Shown here piece by piece: positions 61,606 to 64,000 of a stretch of DNA of 64,000 nt. Location: assembly GCA_022606425.2 (NCBI GenBank), contig JAHDVF020001600.1, forward strand, positions 744,001 to 808,000, in the 5' to 3' direction. Position 1 is the first letter of the stretch. Each line of letters starts with the position of its first letter. Origin of the DNA: Lepidostoma basale. Its lineage: Eukaryota; Arthropoda; Insecta; Trichoptera; Lepidostomatidae. The notes under the pieces were generated by a model. It was given only the letters and a program-made list of their open reading frames with translations. It was not told the DNA's origin and ran no database searches. A program made the translations under genes and the position numbers.

Positions 61606-62055
61606 TTTAACTAACTAACTAACTAACCATCACGCCGTCTCCCCGAAAGGGTAGGCAGAAAGAATGGACTGTCACACTTTTACTGATGCGGCACTCCATC
61701 CTTCTCTTTTCGCCCCGCGGGAGACGTGGTGTGATGGGTTGCGAACCTCATCGCCACCAATAGGCATCTCCCGCGCACACTTTGATCGTCCAACACCCAC
61801 AAAATAAATCTAAAACAAATAATATAAAATACAATGATATATATTATATAAAATAACAAAATAAAAATAATTTAACACAAAATGTTATTTTTAGATGGTG
61901 CACATATTGTCTATTTAATTTATGTTCCACGTATCCACCGTTTTTTAATTTAGCACATAATGTAATAACACATTATGTTTTTTTCGATGTTGCACATGAT
62001 ATGGACGATCCGGACTTTTGTGTTTACTTAATTTATGTTACACGTATCCACCGTT
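61606..62055 (-). mobile_element. element S, longest form
   Basis: TTAG tail, CTCCCCGAAAGGG hairpin, ACTCCATCCTTCTCTTTTCG, GCGGGAGACGTGGTGTGATG, CATCTCCCGCGCACAC, then an AT-rich middle and GGACGATCCGGACTTTTGTG near 62.02 kb. It adds GATGGTGCACATATTG and CCACGTATCCACCG segments not in the shorter copies. Confidence 0.75.
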
Positions 62056-62084
62056 TTTTAAATAATTTTTTTTACAATTAATTT

Positions 62085-62276
62085 TTTTAGCTATTATATT
62101 GATTCTCGTGACATGTGATGGGTAGCCAATCTATCGTCATTTTATTGTCACGTGAATTCTTCACCAGACCAAAGACAGTGTAACAATCACTCAGCCGTCG
62201 CCGGGATTCGAACCCGGGACCTTTGATATCGATGTCAGAGTTTTTACCACTCTGCCACGAAGGTCGTCATATTTTA
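62085..62276 (-). mobile_element. tRNA-like SINE
   Basis: Minus strand: A-box TGGCAGAGTGGTAAAAACTC, B-box GGTTCGAATCC (consensus), CCGGCGACGGCTGAGTGATT, TTTGGTCTGGTGAAGAATTC, ACGTGACAATAAAATGACG, GGCTACCCATCACATGTCAC. Confidence 0.85.
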
Positions 62277-62737
62277 GCACTTAATATTTTAACACCTTTA
62301 TATTTTAACACTTAATAATGTTGAAGTATCATAGTGTTTCGGCCAAAACAACGGACTATTCAATTTTAAAATATGATTATTTATTAAATAAATAAAAATT
62401 ATCGGTGTATGCTTATTATAACGTAAGGTAAATTTTTAAGAGTTATGAGTATTTATGTTATTTATAAAGGGTCTCTCGATCAAAACAGTTTGGGAACCTT
62501 GTAACTTGACGAATAACCATTAATTTCCGTGCCAAAATTCGCTCAATCGTAACAGCATGTTTAAACTGTTAATTGATTTTTTTGATCTATTAATATATTT
62601 GAACTTAACTTTGATAAGGCATCAACCCGGATAACCAAAGGTCGCAGACACGAACCACACTTGTTGAAGTAATTCAAACATAAAACTTATAGATATAAAA
62701 TAGTAAAAAACTTTAACCACGGTTTGTTTATTATAGC
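62277..62737. other. AT-rich interval
   Basis: Nothing recognised. Confidence 0.4.
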
Positions 62738-63152
62738 AAGATCAGAATCTATAAAACATGCGTGCGACCTATCATGACGTACGCTGTAGAGACGCGGGCT
62801 GACACTGTGCGAACCAAGGGACTACTAAGAACATCGGAGATGAAGGTTCTAAGATCAATTACTGGAAAAACTCTCCGAGATCGTGTCCGCAGCGTAGACA
62901 TAAGAAAAACTTGCGAAATAGAGGATATCGTCCAGTGGAGTAGATCCAGAATAAGATACTGGAGGGACCATGTAGCCCGAATGGATGGTGACAGACTTGC
63001 ATATACAGCCGTTTATGAAATCCCCTCCGGACACCGCCCACCTGGAAGACCGCCTAAGAGATGGAGGGACAGCTGGATCTCATCATCCGACGAGATATGA
63101 TTTTTGTGTCACAGATCGTCAGATCTATTAAAATAAGAAGAAGAAGAAGATG
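62738..63152 (+). mobile_element. LINE-C 3' end, intact frame
   Basis: MRPIMTYAVETRADTVRTKG, LLRTSEMKVLRSITGKTLRD, RVRSVDIRKTCEIEDIVQWS, RSRIRYWRDHVARMDGDRLA, HRPPGRPPKRWRDSWISSSD, EI, stop. (GAA)n tail at 63137-63150. Confidence 0.9.
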
Positions 63153-63351
63153 TTTATTATAATTGATGCCAACTAGTTTTGCATGGACCCAAGCTTCATC
63201 AGGGCTTCATAATAACTTAGTTATTATATTGCCTTGGGCCCAAGCGAAACTAATTGCCCTGAGTTTAAAATGTCTAACCACAAAGTGAGTGCTTCATAAA
63301 ATCAATATGAATGTTTAAGGCATCTATTGATTACAGGTAAACTATAATCTT
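63153..63351. repeat. repeat I copy
   Basis: TTTATTATAATTGATGCCAA, AGCTTCATCAGGGCTTCATA, and TAAAATGTCTAACCACAAAG as at 2.05 kb. Function unknown. Confidence 0.5.
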
Positions 63352-64000
63352 CTTCCTCAGCCTATTCCCGTCCTCTCATGGACAAAGGCCTTCTTCATTC
63401 GCTTCCACGTCACTCTTTCTTGTTCAGACTGCATCCAGGTTATTCCGACATGTCTGTTCAGATCATCCTTCCACCGTAGTTGCGGTCGTCCTGCACTTCT
63501 CTTTGCCTTCCACGGTCTCCAAGTCAGCAGTTTTTTTGTCCATTTTTCATCTGAGCTTCTGGCTACGTGACCTGCCCATTACCATTTTAGAGTCGCCACC
63601 CGGTGAATGATGTCAGTGACCTTTGTTTTTTCTCTCACCGTATCGTTTCTGACTCTGTCTCTTAGGCTTATTCCTAACATGGCTCTTTTGGTCACTCGTA
63701 GTTTCTCGACACTTTGTTTGGACAATGTTACAGTTTCAAGACCATAAGTACCAACTGGCAGAACGCAGGCTTCATAGACTTTTCGTTTCAGGTTGATCGG
63801 TATTTTCCGTTTTTTAAGGATGTAACCCATGTTTCCGAAAGCTGCCCAGCTTAGTCCAATTTTTATTTTTAGCTCTGCGGTTTGGTTATCTCGGCCCAAT
63901 CGAATATTGTGTCCCAGGTATGTATATTCTTGGACATTCTCAATTCTGTTGCCATCCACGTTAATTTCAAGCCGTTTCAGGAACCCATGAGAAATTATGT
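63352..64000 (-). mobile_element. LINE-B-like (RTE-like) fragment, runs off the edge
   Basis: MDGNRIENVQEYTYLGHNIR, LGRDNQTAELKIKIGLSWAA, FGNMGYILKKRKIPINLKRK, VYEACVLPVGTYGLETVTLS, LRVTKRAMLGISLRDRVRND, TDIIHRVATLKW, then a stop in the AGHVARSSDEKWTKK region and RPWKAKRSAGRPQLRWKDDL. A third LINE-B subfamily. Tail region near 63352 lacks a clear simple repeat. Confidence 0.85.

Noticed and set aside
1..64000. Virus-derived or LTR retroelement genes (gag, pol, env)
   Set aside because: No protease, integrase, RNase H or envelope-like frame and no paired LTRs were seen; every RT piece belongs to non-LTR families.

Overview
This is eukaryotic DNA, very probably from an insect. Lepidoptera is my best guess, from the mix of mariner, hAT, Helitron, tRNA-like SINE and several non-LTR (LINE) lineages in AT-rich DNA, but the window alone does not prove the order. 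There is no operon, ribosome-binding site or bacterial gene. Nearly everything is transposon debris: I count more than 40 pieces of one LINE family, about 30 pieces of other LINEs, several SINE-like families, MITEs, mariner/Tc1/pogo remnants, nested hATs and a Helitron-like shell. Family letters used below are my own labels.

LINE families. LINE-A: RT C-terminus with RWFGHMER and GRPRKTWHDQIN blocks; its stop codon almost touches a (TTAG)n tail. LINE-B: RTE-like C-terminus (LKWQWAGH, GRPPxRWTDD) with (GAA)n or (TGA)n tails. LINE-C: ETRADTxRTK, GKTLRDR, GRPPKRWRDSW. LINE-D: CR1/L2-like C-terminus with an (ATT)n tail and a GCGCC/GGCGC 3' stem. LINE-E: Jockey/CR1-like C-terminus. LINE-F: another RTE-like lineage. 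Element S is a non-autonomous repeat that carries the LINE-A 3' end.

Layout. (1) 0.7-17.9 kb is an imprecise tandem duplication (unit 1 about 0.7-9.1 kb, unit 2 about 9.4-16.9 kb, partial unit 3 about 17.2-17.85 kb). Inside it lie what look like real exons of a minus-strand host-type gene: exon a (unit 1 only), exon b (3434-3607 and 11298-11471) and terminal exon c (1340-1580 and 10105-10324). Splice sites and phases agree in both copies. Upstream on the same strand unit 1 has a helix-turn-helix exon (8214-8494) and unit 2 a THAP zinc-finger exon (16090-16490), each with a phase-compatible donor. The THAP exon lies in a 854-bp element with CAAGGTATATAGA inverted ends and a 9-bp duplication; a 37-bp palindrome at 8080-8116 is two copies of the left end of that element, with its own 9-bp duplication. 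(2) 18-31 kb: foldback repeats, MITEs and LINE pieces, one flanked by 137-bp direct repeats. (3) 31.6-36.3 kb: a Helitron-like shell containing hAT-in-hAT nesting, LINE pieces and element S. (4) 36-57 kb: more LINE debris, SINEs, a second long-TIR MITE, a complete hAT MITE with 8-bp duplication, and a segment at 37.7-38.1 kb repeated at 49.4-50.1 kb. (5) 57.2-57.4 kb: the only place that looks like the start of an ordinary host gene (arthropod Inr, 5'UTR, ATG TCG AAG followed by a GT donor). (6) 58-64 kb: further nested LINEs and SINEs.

Together the window reads as a transposon-dense, nested, slowly decaying region (heterochromatin, a sex chromosome or a piRNA-cluster-like locus are possibilities I cannot test), with one duplicated gene of unknown function and one candidate promoter.
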